Below are positions 56,668-64,000 of a DNA stretch of 64,000 nt, one piece after another. The notes beneath the pieces were generated by a model. The model searched no databases. It saw only the letters and a list, made by a program, of their open reading frames with translations, and had not been told where the DNA came from. Every line of letters starts with the position of its first letter. Position 1 is the first letter of the stretch. A program made the position numbers and the translations under genes. The stretch lies in the NCBI RefSeq assembly GCF_001044255.1, contig NZ_JYNX01000060.1:308352-372351 (forward strand), given 5' to 3'. This DNA is from Mycolicibacterium chubuense. Its GTDB lineage: Bacteria > Actinomycetota > Actinomycetes > Mycobacteriales > Mycobacteriaceae.

Positions 56668-57283
56668 GGCAGTCACTCCTCGTCGGTCTGGCCCCCACGC
56701 CTTTGCCCGCATGATCTCTCATGACAGGCAGGACGCCGTCGGCCGTTGGTAAGCTCATCGGTCTCGCTGTACTTGCCAGCGCGGTCCCCGGCACATGCCG
56801 GATCGCAGCCGTATCGCCACGTGCGGGCGACTGTTCGAGGGTACTGACGAGAATTCGCCGGGTCAAACCTGCGCTCACCCGCCCCGATACCGCCAGCCGG
56901 CCCGAGCTCACAGAACTCCCGCGCACGTCAGCGGCATCACACGAATCACAGCCGTCACGTTCTTCTGGAACGATTGAGCCAGACCGCATTACGGTTCCTC
57001 GCAATGTTGCAGAACTGTTGGCACTCGGAGAGAAAACTGTTAGCTTCTGGCAATGCCGCATCCACCGCGGGGCGGCGCACGACAACGAAGCGAGGACGAC
57101 CCACTCGGCCGCGAGCCCACTACGTGTACCCACCTGGTGCCGAGCTCCGACCCACGGCGTCCTCGCCGGTAGACAACCTAACGACGACGAACTTTCACTT
57201 TCCACAACCTGTGGATAACTTTGTGGACAGTTCGTCCTCGTTTTTTGGCCGACCGTGTGCCGGCTGCTAGGGGGTTCGAGTCC
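56668..57283. promoter_or_regulatory. rpmH-dnaA intergenic region with DnaA boxes
   Basis: 616 bases without a gene. It must hold the divergent promoters of rpmH and dnaA. Near dnaA are a perfect DnaA box in reverse, TGTGGATAA (57210-57218), and a close one, TGTGGACAG (57222-57230), with TTTCCACAA at 57199 beside them. These could autoregulate dnaA or contribute to oriC. I could not assign the -10/-35 elements with confidence. Confidence 0.7.
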
Positions 57284-58771
57284 TTGACAGCTGACCCCGA
57301 CCCACCCTTCGTCTCCATCTGGAACAACGTCGTCACCGAGCTCAACGGAGACGGCGGTTCCGCCAACGGTTCCCTCACCCCGCAGCAGCGTGCCTGGCTG
57401 AAGATGGTGCAGCCCCTCGTCATCACCGAGGGATTCGCGCTGCTGTCGGTACCCACCCCTTTCGTGCAGAACGAGATCGAACGCCATCTGCGTGAACCGA
57501 TCGTCGCGGCACTGAGCCGTCAACTCGGTCAGCGCGTCGAACTGGGCGTCCGTATCGCCGACCCCGAACCGGCCGACGGCACCGACGCACACAACGGATT
57601 CACCCCGGCGCCCGTCCCCCACCTCGCCGACGACGACGACCTCGTCGATGACGACCTCGCCGCCCGCGCGAGCGCCGAGGAGAACTGGCCGTCGTTCTTC
57701 GCCAACCGTGCGCAGAACACCACCAGCGACGATCCGACCGCGATCAACCTCAACCGCCGCTACACGTTCGACACGTTCGTGATCGGCGCGTCCAACCGAT
57801 TCGCCCACGCCGCGTCGCTGGCCATCGCCGAAGCACCGGCCCGCGCCTACAACCCGCTGTTCATCTGGGGCGAGTCCGGGCTGGGCAAGACCCACCTGCT
57901 GCATGCGGCCGGCAACTACGCACAGCGGCTCTTCCCGGGGATGCGCGTCAAGTACGTGTCCACCGAGGAATTCACCAACGACTTCATCAACTCGTTGCGC
58001 GACGATCGGCGGGCGTCGTTCAAACGCACCTACCGCGACATCGACGTGCTGCTCGTCGACGACATCCAGTTCATCGAGGGCAAAGACGGTATCCAGGAAG
58101 AGTTCTTCCACACGTTCAACACGTTGCACAACGCGAACAAGCAGATCGTCATCTCCTCGGACCGCCCGCCCAAACAGCTCGCCACGCTGGAGGACCGGCT
58201 GCGGACGCGGTTCGAGTGGGGTCTGATCACCGACGTCCAGCCTCCGGAGTTGGAGACCCGCATCGCGATCCTGCGTAAGAAGGCGCAGATGGACCGCCTC
58301 GATGTGCCCGACGACGTCCTCGAGTTGATCGCCAGCCGCATCGAGCGCAACATCCGTGAGCTCGAAGGTGCGCTGATCCGCGTGACGGCGTTCGCGTCGC
58401 TGAACAAGACGTCGATCGACAAGTCGCTGGCCGAGATCGTGCTGCGCGATCTGATCTCCGATTCGTCGACCATGCAGATCAGCACCGCGGCGATCATGGC
58501 CGCCACCGCCGAGTACTTCGAGACCAGCGTCGACGAGTTGCGCGGCCCCGGTAAGACCCGGGCGCTCGCTCAGTCCCGGCAGATCGCGATGTACCTCTGC
58601 CGCGAGCTGACCGACCTGTCACTCCCCAAGATCGGCCAGGCCTTCGGCCGCGACCACACGACGGTCATGTACGCGGAGAAGAAGATTCGCGGTGAGATGG
58701 CCGAGCGCCGTGAGGTGTTCGATCACGTCAAGGAACTCACCACCCGGATCCGGCAGCGCGCCAAGCGCTGA
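57284..58771 (+). CDS. dnaA: Chromosomal replication initiator DnaA
   Basis: 495 aa. Domain I ([10 protein letters not shown]..., [20 protein letters not shown]), acidic linker II, AAA+ domain III with Walker [17 protein letters not shown] (~residues 193-205), Walker [14 protein letters not shown], and domain IV with [19 protein letters not shown], which reads DnaA boxes. TTG 57284 is the start (TADPDPPF), preceded by AGGGGG, as in M. tuberculosis; the frame upstream to 57221 includes the DnaA boxes and is not coding. Confidence 0.97.
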   Translation: MTADPDPPFVSIWNNVVTELNGDGGSANGSLTPQQRAWLKMVQPLVITEGFALLSVPTPFVQNEIERHLREPIVAALSRQLGQRVELGVRIADPEPADGTDAHNGFTPAPVPHLADDDDLVDDDLAARASAEENWPSFFANRAQNTTSDDPTAINLNRRYTFDTFVIGASNRFAHAASLAIAEAPARAYNPLFIWGESGLGKTHLLHAAGNYAQRLFPGMRVKYVSTEEFTNDFINSLRDDRRASFKRTYRDIDVLLVDDIQFIEGKDGIQEEFFHTFNTLHNANKQIVISSDRPPKQLATLEDRLRTRFEWGLITDVQPPELETRIAILRKKAQMDRLDVPDDVLELIASRIERNIRELEGALIRVTAFASLNKTSIDKSLAEIVLRDLISDSSTMQISTAAIMAATAEYFETSVDELRGPGKTRALAQSRQIAMYLCRELTDLSLPKIGQAFGRDHTTVMYAEKKIRGEMAERREVFDHVKELTTRIRQRAKR

Positions 58772-58791
58772 CCCTCCTCGCCGGCTACCCA

Positions 58792-58823
58792 CCCTTCACC
58801 GCACAGCGGTGGGGGGTGTTTTT
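58792..58823 (+). terminator. Rho-independent terminator of dnaA
   Basis: CCCTTCACCGC-ACA-GCGGTGGGGGG then TGTTTTT. The 11-bp stem includes two wobble pairs and is followed by five T residues, 20 bases after the dnaA stop. A clear canonical terminator. Confidence 0.85.
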
Positions 58824-59319
58824 CTGTGCCGAGAAACCGAAAAACTTGCATCGCTTTCGCCTCACCCGTCACAGCGCAGAGCTGTGGACGATCTGTGGAC
58901 AAGCTGCGGTCAACTCCGTGTCGTTGCGGACAGTTCGTCCACAGTTCGTGGTTCATCCCCAACGTCTCACCGACCGGGCCGCCGCCATGCACAGTGTGTC
59001 CACACCTGCTCACGGGTGCTGGCCTGCGCGGACGCCGAGCTGTCCCCAGAATGCACAGCACCTAGTACTACTGCTCATTTCTTTCTATCAATTTCTTCTC
59101 GAAGAAGCCGCCTGGGGAAAGCCGAACGTCACGGCCCCGTCGGGGCCGCTTGTCGCCCAGATGTCGGGCCGATCGTTTAGCTTTCAAGTTGGGGCCGAAA
59201 GCTCTACGGTGGTTCATCGACAGCCCTTCCGGTCGTCGCAGCGTGTCACAGCGGCGCGGTGTGTCAGTCCAGGAAACCGCTGCTCATCGCTTCATCGGGG
59301 TGCACATCGAAGGGACGCT
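58824..59319. other. oriC: Origin of replication (oriC)
   Basis: The dnaA-dnaN gap. DnaA boxes near the mycobacterial consensus TTGTCCACA: TGTGGACGA (58883), TGTGGACAA (58894, perfect in reverse), TCGTCCACA (58935) and GTGTCCACA (58996), plus weaker ones such as TTGCGGACA (58924). An AT-rich stretch at ~59063-59105 (CTCATTTCTTTCTATCAATT) is the likely unwinding element. Boxes occur in both orientations left of the AT-rich stretch. The dnaN promoter and ribosome binding site occupy the right end. Confidence 0.92.
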
Positions 59320-60519
59320 ATGAACGTGGCGACGACAACGGCAGGTCTCACGGACTTGAAGTTCCGGTTGAGCCGCGAGGAGTTCGCCGACGCGGTGGCC
59401 TGGGTCGCGCGTAATCTCCCGTCGCGTCCGACGGTGCCCGTGCTCGCCGGTGTGCTGCTGACCGGCTCCGACGAGGGGCTCACGATCTCCGGCTTCGACT
59501 ACGAAGTGTCGGCCGAGGTGCAGATCGCCGCCGAAATCGCTTCTCCGGGAAGTGTTTTGGTGTCCGGTCGGCTGCTGTCCGACATCGTGCGCGCGCTTCC
59601 GGCCAAGCCGGTCGACGTCAGCGTCGAAGGCACCCGCGTCGCCCTGACCTGCGGCAGCGCCCGTTTCTCGCTGCCGACGATGGCCGTCGAGGACTACCCG
59701 ACGCTGCCGACGCTGCCCGACGAGACCGGTGTGGTGTCGGCGGACCTGTTCGCCGAGGCCATCGGCCAGGTCGCCGTGGCCGCCGGCCGGGACGACACGC
59801 TGCCGATGCTGACCGGCATCCGCGTCGAGATCTCCGGCGAGAAGGTGGTTTTGGCCGCGACCGACCGGTTCCGGCTGGCGGTGCGCGAGCTGACATGGTC
59901 GACGTCCACTCCCGGTGTCGAAGCTGCGGTCCTGGTGCCGGCCAAGACGCTGGCCGAGGCCGCGAAGGCGGGAACCGACGGTAACGAGGTGCACCTGTCC
60001 CTCGGATCGGGTCCGTCGGTCGGCAAGGAAGGCCTGCTCGGGATCCGCAGCAAGGGCAAGCGCAGCACCACCCGGCTGCTGGACGCGGAGTTCCCGAAGT
60101 TCCGCCAGCTGCTGCCCACCGAGCACACCGCTGTGGCCACCATCGGGGTCGCCGAATTGACCGAGGCGATCAAGCGTGTGGCACTCGTCGCCGACCGTGG
60201 CGCGCAGGTGCGGATGGAGTTCGCCGACGACGTGCTGCGGTTGTCGGCCGGCGCCGACGACGTCGGCCGGGCCGAGGAGGATCTGCCGGTGGAGTTCTCC
60301 GGGGATCCGCTGACCATCGCGTTCAACCCGACCTATCTGACCGACGGTCTGGGTTCGTTGCACGCCGAGCGGGTGACGTTCGGATTCACCACACCGAGCC
60401 GGCCCGCGGTGCTGCGTCCGGCCGGTCAGGACGACGCGGCTGCCGGTGGCTCCGGGCCGTTCCCGGCCGCGCAGACCGATTATGTGTATCTGCTGATGCC
60501 GGTGCGCCTTCCCGGCTGA
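59320..60519 (+). CDS. dnaN: DNA polymerase III beta sliding clamp
   Basis: 399 aa, three clamp domains: [60 protein letters not shown], and C-terminal [13 protein letters not shown]. It encircles DNA and tethers polymerases. ATG 59320 with GAAGGGA upstream; the open frame further left crosses oriC and is not coding. Confidence 0.97.
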   Translation: MNVATTTAGLTDLKFRLSREEFADAVAWVARNLPSRPTVPVLAGVLLTGSDEGLTISGFDYEVSAEVQIAAEIASPGSVLVSGRLLSDIVRALPAKPVDVSVEGTRVALTCGSARFSLPTMAVEDYPTLPTLPDETGVVSADLFAEAIGQVAVAAGRDDTLPMLTGIRVEISGEKVVLAATDRFRLAVRELTWSTSTPGVEAAVLVPAKTLAEAAKAGTDGNEVHLSLGSGPSVGKEGLLGIRSKGKRSTTRLLDAEFPKFRQLLPTEHTAVATIGVAELTEAIKRVALVADRGAQVRMEFADDVLRLSAGADDVGRAEEDLPVEFSGDPLTIAFNPTYLTDGLGSLHAERVTFGFTTPSRPAVLRPAGQDDAAAGGSGPFPAAQTDYVYLLMPVRLPG

Positions 60520-60551
60520 CCGGCCGCATCGACTACAGGAGGGGCGCTGAC

Positions 60552-61445
60552 ATGCAGCTGGGTCTCATCGGCCTGGGCAAAATGGGGTTCAACATGCGGG
60601 CCCGCCTGCGCGAGGGTGGGCACGAGGTCGTGGGGTACGACCCGCGACCGGAGGTCTCCGATGTCGCCTCGCTCGCCGACCTGGCCGCCGCGCTGCCGGC
60701 ACCGCGGGTGGTGTGGGTGATGGTCCCGTCCGGCACGATCACCGATCAGACCATCACCGAACTCGCCGGGGTGCTCGGTGAGGGTGATCTGGTGATCGAC
60801 GGGGGCAACTCCCGCTACACCGAGGACGGTCCCCACGCGAAGATGTTGGCGGAGAAGGGAATTGCGTTCATCGATGCCGGCGTGTCCGGCGGCATCTGGG
60901 GGTTGACCGAAGGGTACGGGCTGATGGTGGGCGGCGACGACGCCGACGTCGCGCGCGCCACGCCGATCTTCGAGGCGCTGCGGCCCCCGGGTCCGGTGGA
61001 GGACGGCTTCGTCCACGTCGGCCCGGTCGGCGCGGGTCATTTCGCCAAGATGGTGCACAACGGCGTCGAGTACGCGCTGATGACGGCCTACGCCGAAGGC
61101 TACGAGATGTTGGCGGCCGAGGATCTGGTGCGCGATCCGCAGGCTGTCTACCAGGCGTGGACCAACGGAACCGTCGTGCGGTCCTGGCTGCAGCAGCTGC
61201 TGGCGAAGGCCCTCAAAGAGGACCCGGGCCTCAACGACATCAGCGGCTACACCGAGGATTCCGGTGAAGGCCGGTGGACCGTCGAGGAGGCGATCCGGCT
61301 GCGGGTTCCGGTCCCGAGCATCGCGGCATCGTTGTTCGCGCGGTTCCTGTCGCGCCAGGACGACTCCCCCACCATGAAGGCCGTGGCCGCGTTGCGCAAT
61401 CAGTTCGGTGGCCACGCCGTCAAACGAGTGAGCGAATCCGGGTGA
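60552..61445 (+). CDS. gnd: 6-Phosphogluconate dehydrogenase (decarboxylating), short form
   Basis: 297 aa, the NAD-type short GntZ/YqeC class. NAD(P) motif [20 protein letters not shown], substrate motifs [33 protein letters not shown] and [20 protein letters not shown] (catalytic Lys). It oxidises 6-phosphogluconate to ribulose 5-phosphate. CAGGAGG precedes the ATG. Located between dnaN and recF, as in M. smegmatis but not M. tuberculosis. Confidence 0.95.
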   Translation: MQLGLIGLGKMGFNMRARLREGGHEVVGYDPRPEVSDVASLADLAAALPAPRVVWVMVPSGTITDQTITELAGVLGEGDLVIDGGNSRYTEDGPHAKMLAEKGIAFIDAGVSGGIWGLTEGYGLMVGGDDADVARATPIFEALRPPGPVEDGFVHVGPVGAGHFAKMVHNGVEYALMTAYAEGYEMLAAEDLVRDPQAVYQAWTNGTVVRSWLQQLLAKALKEDPGLNDISGYTEDSGEGRWTVEEAIRLRVPVPSIAASLFARFLSRQDDSPTMKAVAALRNQFGGHAVKRVSESG

Positions 61446-61458
61446 CCGGGGCGGACCC

Positions 61459-62619
61459 GTGCACGTACGTCGCCTTGCGCTGACTGACTTTCGATCCTGG
61501 CCGCGGGTCGAACTCGACCTGGAGCCCGGCCGCACCGTCTTCGTCGGACCGAACGGCTTCGGCAAGACGAATCTCATCGAGGCGCTGTGGTATTCGTCGA
61601 CCCTCGGGTCGCACCGGGTCGCGGCCGACGCGCCGCTGATCCGCGCCGGCGCCGACCGCGCGATCATCTCGACGATCGTCGTGAGCGAGGGTCGTGAGCT
61701 CGCGGTCGATCTCGACATCACCTCGGGCCGTGCGAACAAGGCGCGGCTGAACCGCTCCCCTGTGCGCTCGGCGCGCGAGATCCTCGGTGTCCTGCGCGCC
61801 GTGCTGTTCGCGCCGGAGGATCTCGCCCTGGTCCGTGGTGATCCAGGTGATCGCCGGCGCTACCTCGACGAACTGGCCACCACGCGGCGGCCGCGGATCG
61901 CCGGTGTCCGGTCCGATTACGACAAGGTGGTGCGGCAGCGGACCGCACTCCTCAAGACCGCCTCGGGCGCCCGTTTCCGCGGGGACCGCGGTGCGCTGGA
62001 CACCCTCGACGTGTGGGACGGCCATCTGGCTTCCCATGGGGCCCAACTCATTTCGGCGCGAATCGAGCTCGTCAACGAGCTCGCCCCCGAAGTGGAGAAG
62101 GCGTACCAGCTGTTGGCGCCGTCATCGCGCCCGGCGGCGATCCGGTACCGCAGCGGTGTCGAGGTGGTGGAGGCCGAGGCGGCCGCCGGCAACGCCGATG
62201 TGGAGGTGCTGGAGGCGGCGCTGCTGGACGCGTTGAGCCGGCGCCGCGACGCCGAACTCGAGCGGGGCGTGTGTCTTGTCGGACCCCACCGCGATGATCT
62301 GGATCTACGGCTGGGTGACCAGCCGACCAAAGGCTTTGCCAGTCATGGTGAATCGTGGTCGATGGCGTTGGCGTTGCGGCTGGCCGCCTACGAACTGTTG
62401 CGCAAAGAGGGGAGCGATCCGGTGCTGCTGCTCGACGACGTGTTCGCCGAACTCGACACCGCGCGCCGCGAAGCGCTCGCCCAGGTGGCCGCCACCGCCG
62501 AGCAGGTGCTGGTGACCGCGGCCGTGCACGATGACATCCCCGCCGATTGGGATGCGCGACGCGTCGAGATCACCATGCGCGACGACGATGCGGGCCGTAT
62601 CTCCGAGGTGCTGCGATGA
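61459..62619 (+). CDS. recF: DNA replication and repair protein RecF
   Basis: 386 aa SMC-like ATPase. Walker [18 protein letters not shown] (residues ~28-44), ABC-type signature and Walker B near the end ([19 protein letters not shown]). With RecO/RecR it loads RecA at single-strand gaps. GTG 61459, 13 bases after gnd. Its stop overlaps the next start by 4 bases (ATGA). Confidence 0.97.
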   Translation: MHVRRLALTDFRSWPRVELDLEPGRTVFVGPNGFGKTNLIEALWYSSTLGSHRVAADAPLIRAGADRAIISTIVVSEGRELAVDLDITSGRANKARLNRSPVRSAREILGVLRAVLFAPEDLALVRGDPGDRRRYLDELATTRRPRIAGVRSDYDKVVRQRTALLKTASGARFRGDRGALDTLDVWDGHLASHGAQLISARIELVNELAPEVEKAYQLLAPSSRPAAIRYRSGVEVVEAEAAAGNADVEVLEAALLDALSRRRDAELERGVCLVGPHRDDLDLRLGDQPTKGFASHGESWSMALALRLAAYELLRKEGSDPVLLLDDVFAELDTARREALAQVAATAEQVLVTAAVHDDIPADWDARRVEITMRDDDAGRISEVLR

Positions 62620-63176
62620 GCGACGGCGACGAACCGATCGAGCCGCCGGCGCATCTGGCCGGCCTGAAGGGGATGGATCTGGTGCGCCGGGCACTGGAGG
62701 AAGCCCGGGGAGCCGCTCGCGAGCAGGGAAAGAACGTGGGCCGCGGCCGGACGTCCCCGGCGCCGCGCCGCACGGGTCCGGCCGCCAACCGGCGCCGCTG
62801 GTCCGGGCCGGGCCCCGACAGCAGGGATCCCCAACCGTTCGGGGCCGCCAGTAGTGAGGTCGCCCGCAGCCGGGGCTGGTCCGGCCGGGTGGCCGAGGGG
62901 GCGGTGTTCGGGCGCTGGCGCGAGGTCGTCGGCGACCAGATCGCCGACCACGCCGCACCTGCGTCGCTCCATGACGGTGTGCTCACGGTGTCGGCGGAAT
63001 CGACGGCGTGGGCGACACAACTGCGGATGGTGCAGGCTCAGCTGCTGGCCAAGATCGCCGCGGCGGTCGGCGACGGCGTCGTGACCTCGCTGAAGATCGT
63101 CGGACCCGCCGGCCCCTCCTGGCGCAAGGGTCCCTACCGGGTGCCGGGCCGGGGTCCCCGCGACACCTACGGATGA
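62616..63176 (+). CDS. dciA: DciA (DUF721) helicase-loading factor
   Basis: 186 aa, Rv0004 orthologue. A charged, basic N-terminal region ([20 protein letters not shown]) is followed by the DUF721 fold ([40 protein letters not shown]). DciA is the ancestral bacterial loader/partner of DnaB where DnaC is absent, which fits the dnaB in this window. It is translationally coupled to recF. Confidence 0.92.
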   Translation: MSDGDEPIEPPAHLAGLKGMDLVRRALEEARGAAREQGKNVGRGRTSPAPRRTGPAANRRRWSGPGPDSRDPQPFGAASSEVARSRGWSGRVAEGAVFGRWREVVGDQIADHAAPASLHDGVLTVSAESTAWATQLRMVQAQLLAKIAAAVGDGVVTSLKIVGPAGPSWRKGPYRVPGRGPRDTYG

Positions 63177-63325
63177 GCCGGCGGACCGTTGTCTGAGAGC
63201 CGCCAGAACGCGATCACCGAGTTTCCGAAGCGTCAAGACCTATCTTCTGCCGCAAAAATCGGCGCACGGCGCGATTAGGTATGTCAAAACGCGGTTCCTG
63301 AATCGGTCCTGACGGCATGTTTCGG

Positions 63326-63331
63326 TAGACT
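63326..63331 (+). promoter_or_regulatory. Candidate -10 element for gyrB
   Basis: TAGACT in the 235-base gap before gyrB, ~80 bases upstream of its start. No confident -35 was identified. gyrB promoters in mycobacteria respond to DNA supercoiling; I infer nothing more from the sequence. Confidence 0.35.
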
Positions 63332-63411
63332 GTGACGGTGATCCGCGAGGGGGTCGTCGGATCCCCCGTGCAGGCTTTCGCCTGCCCAAGACCCAAGGAG
63401 ACGCGTCCAAC

Positions 63412-64000
63412 GTGGCTGCCCAGAAGAACAATGCCCCGAGTGAGTACGGCGCCGACTCGATCAAGGTCCTCGAAGGTCTGGAAGCGGTCCGCAAGCGCCC
63501 GGGCATGTACATCGGGTCCACCGGCGAGCGTGGCCTGCACCATCTGATCTGGGAGGTGGTCGACAACGCCGTCGACGAGGCGATGGCCGGCTTCGCCACC
63601 AAGGTGGATGTGCGGATCCTCGAGGACGGCGGAGTACAGGTCACCGACGACGGCCGCGGCATCCCTGTCGCGATGCACTCCACCGGCATCCCCACCATCG
63701 ATGTGGTGATGACCGTGCTGCACGCCGGCGGCAAGTTCGAAGAGGGCGCCTACCAGGTGTCCGGGGGTCTGCACGGCGTGGGCGTGTCCGTGGTGAACGC
63801 GTTGTCGACGCGGCTCGAGGCCGATGTCCGCAAGGACGGTTACGAGTGGTTCCAGACGTACGACCGCTCGGTGCCCGGGACGCTCAGGAAGGGCGAGAAG
63901 ACCAAGGGCACCGGCACCACGATCCGGTTCTGGGCCGACCCGGACATCTTCGAGACCACCAACTACGACTTCGAGACGATCGCGCGCCGGCTGCAGGAGA
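63412..64000 (+). CDS. gyrB: DNA gyrase subunit B (5' part; continues past the window)
   Basis: The first 196 codons, in frame to the right edge. GHKL ATPase motifs are visible: [51 protein letters not shown] and [16 protein letters not shown]. Together with GyrA it introduces negative supercoils. GTG 63412 (reading [13 protein letters not shown]), with CAAGGAGA 12 bases upstream, a rather long spacing. Confidence 0.97.
   Translation, partial: MAAQKNNAPSEYGADSIKVLEGLEAVRKRPGMYIGSTGERGLHHLIWEVVDNAVDEAMAGFATKVDVRILEDGGVQVTDDGRGIPVAMHSTGIPTIDVVMTVLHAGGKFEEGAYQVSGGLHGVGVSVVNALSTRLEADVRKDGYEWFQTYDRSVPGTLRKGEKTKGTGTTIRFWADPDIFETTNYDFETIARRLQE

Overview
This is a high-GC actinobacterial chromosome segment that spans the replication origin of a fast-growing mycobacterium (Mycolicibacterium type). 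The evidence is the gene order rpmH-dnaA-oriC-dnaN-gnd-recF-dciA-gyrB, the parB-parA-gid-jag-yidC-yidD-rnpA-rpmH block to its left, and mycobacterial signature genes: ponA1, ino1 with a PadR neighbour, cwlM, the MviN-pseudokinase fusion, sigM, an Mtc28-like antigen and glucosylglycerate hydrolase. Fast growers keep gnd between dnaN and recF. The dnaB-to-leuS block and the parAB block lie together on the left of the origin. Rv numbers are recalled orthologues, not search results.

Layout. 1-560: a frameshifted TetR regulator running off the left edge, with an operator/promoter pointing right into a gene start that stops after seven codons. 560-4200: a compact accessory island, less GC-rich in appearance and with mixed start codons. 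It holds a HigB/RelE-like toxin, an HTH antitoxin with a C-terminal tail, a SecB-like chaperone with a long unknown C-terminal extension (together a toxin-antitoxin-chaperone, TAC, module), a small zinc-ribbon protein, and an endonuclease/exonuclease/phosphatase (EEP) enzyme whose reading frame lacks a normal start codon. 4223-8557: dnaB, interrupted by an Ala1 class-3-type intein in its P-loop, then the rpsF-ssb-rpsR-rplI operon. 8670-20030: secreted and membrane proteins, the GT87-ponA1-DUF5318 cluster, PadR-ino1, an Eis-like acetyltransferase and a hydrolase. 20000-30700: a secreted metallopeptidase, a PhoX phosphatase, an F420-type oxidoreductase, a polar amino-acid ABC importer, MarR, glucosylglycerate hydrolase, an SDR, and a DUF559 endonuclease-like gene bracketed by two inverted copies of a 49-bp palindromic element. 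30815-40050: leuS, Mtc28-like antigen, YqgE, MFS, a mycothiol/maleylpyruvate-type protein, a DxDxDG repeat protein and pcnA.

40133-50447 reads rightward: mutT4, Rv3909-like, mviN, sigM, a stump of its anti-sigma factor, trxB, trxA and cwlM. Many neighbours overlap by 4 bp (GTGA or ATGA), so they are probably translationally coupled. 50444-56667 reads leftward: an acetyltransferase, parB, parA, gid, jag, yidC, yidD, rnpA and rpmH, with two parS sites lying inside the gid and parA coding sequences. 57284-64000 reads rightward: dnaA, oriC with DnaA boxes, dnaN, gnd, recF, dciA and the start of gyrB.

The housekeeping part is ordinary origin-proximal replication, segregation, translation and envelope machinery. 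The most interesting material is the TAC-zinc ribbon-EEP island at 0.9-4.1 kb, which I interpret as a possible phage-defence module. Next are the palindrome-bracketed DUF559 cassette at 29.8-30.8 kb and the gutted sigM anti-sigma gene.
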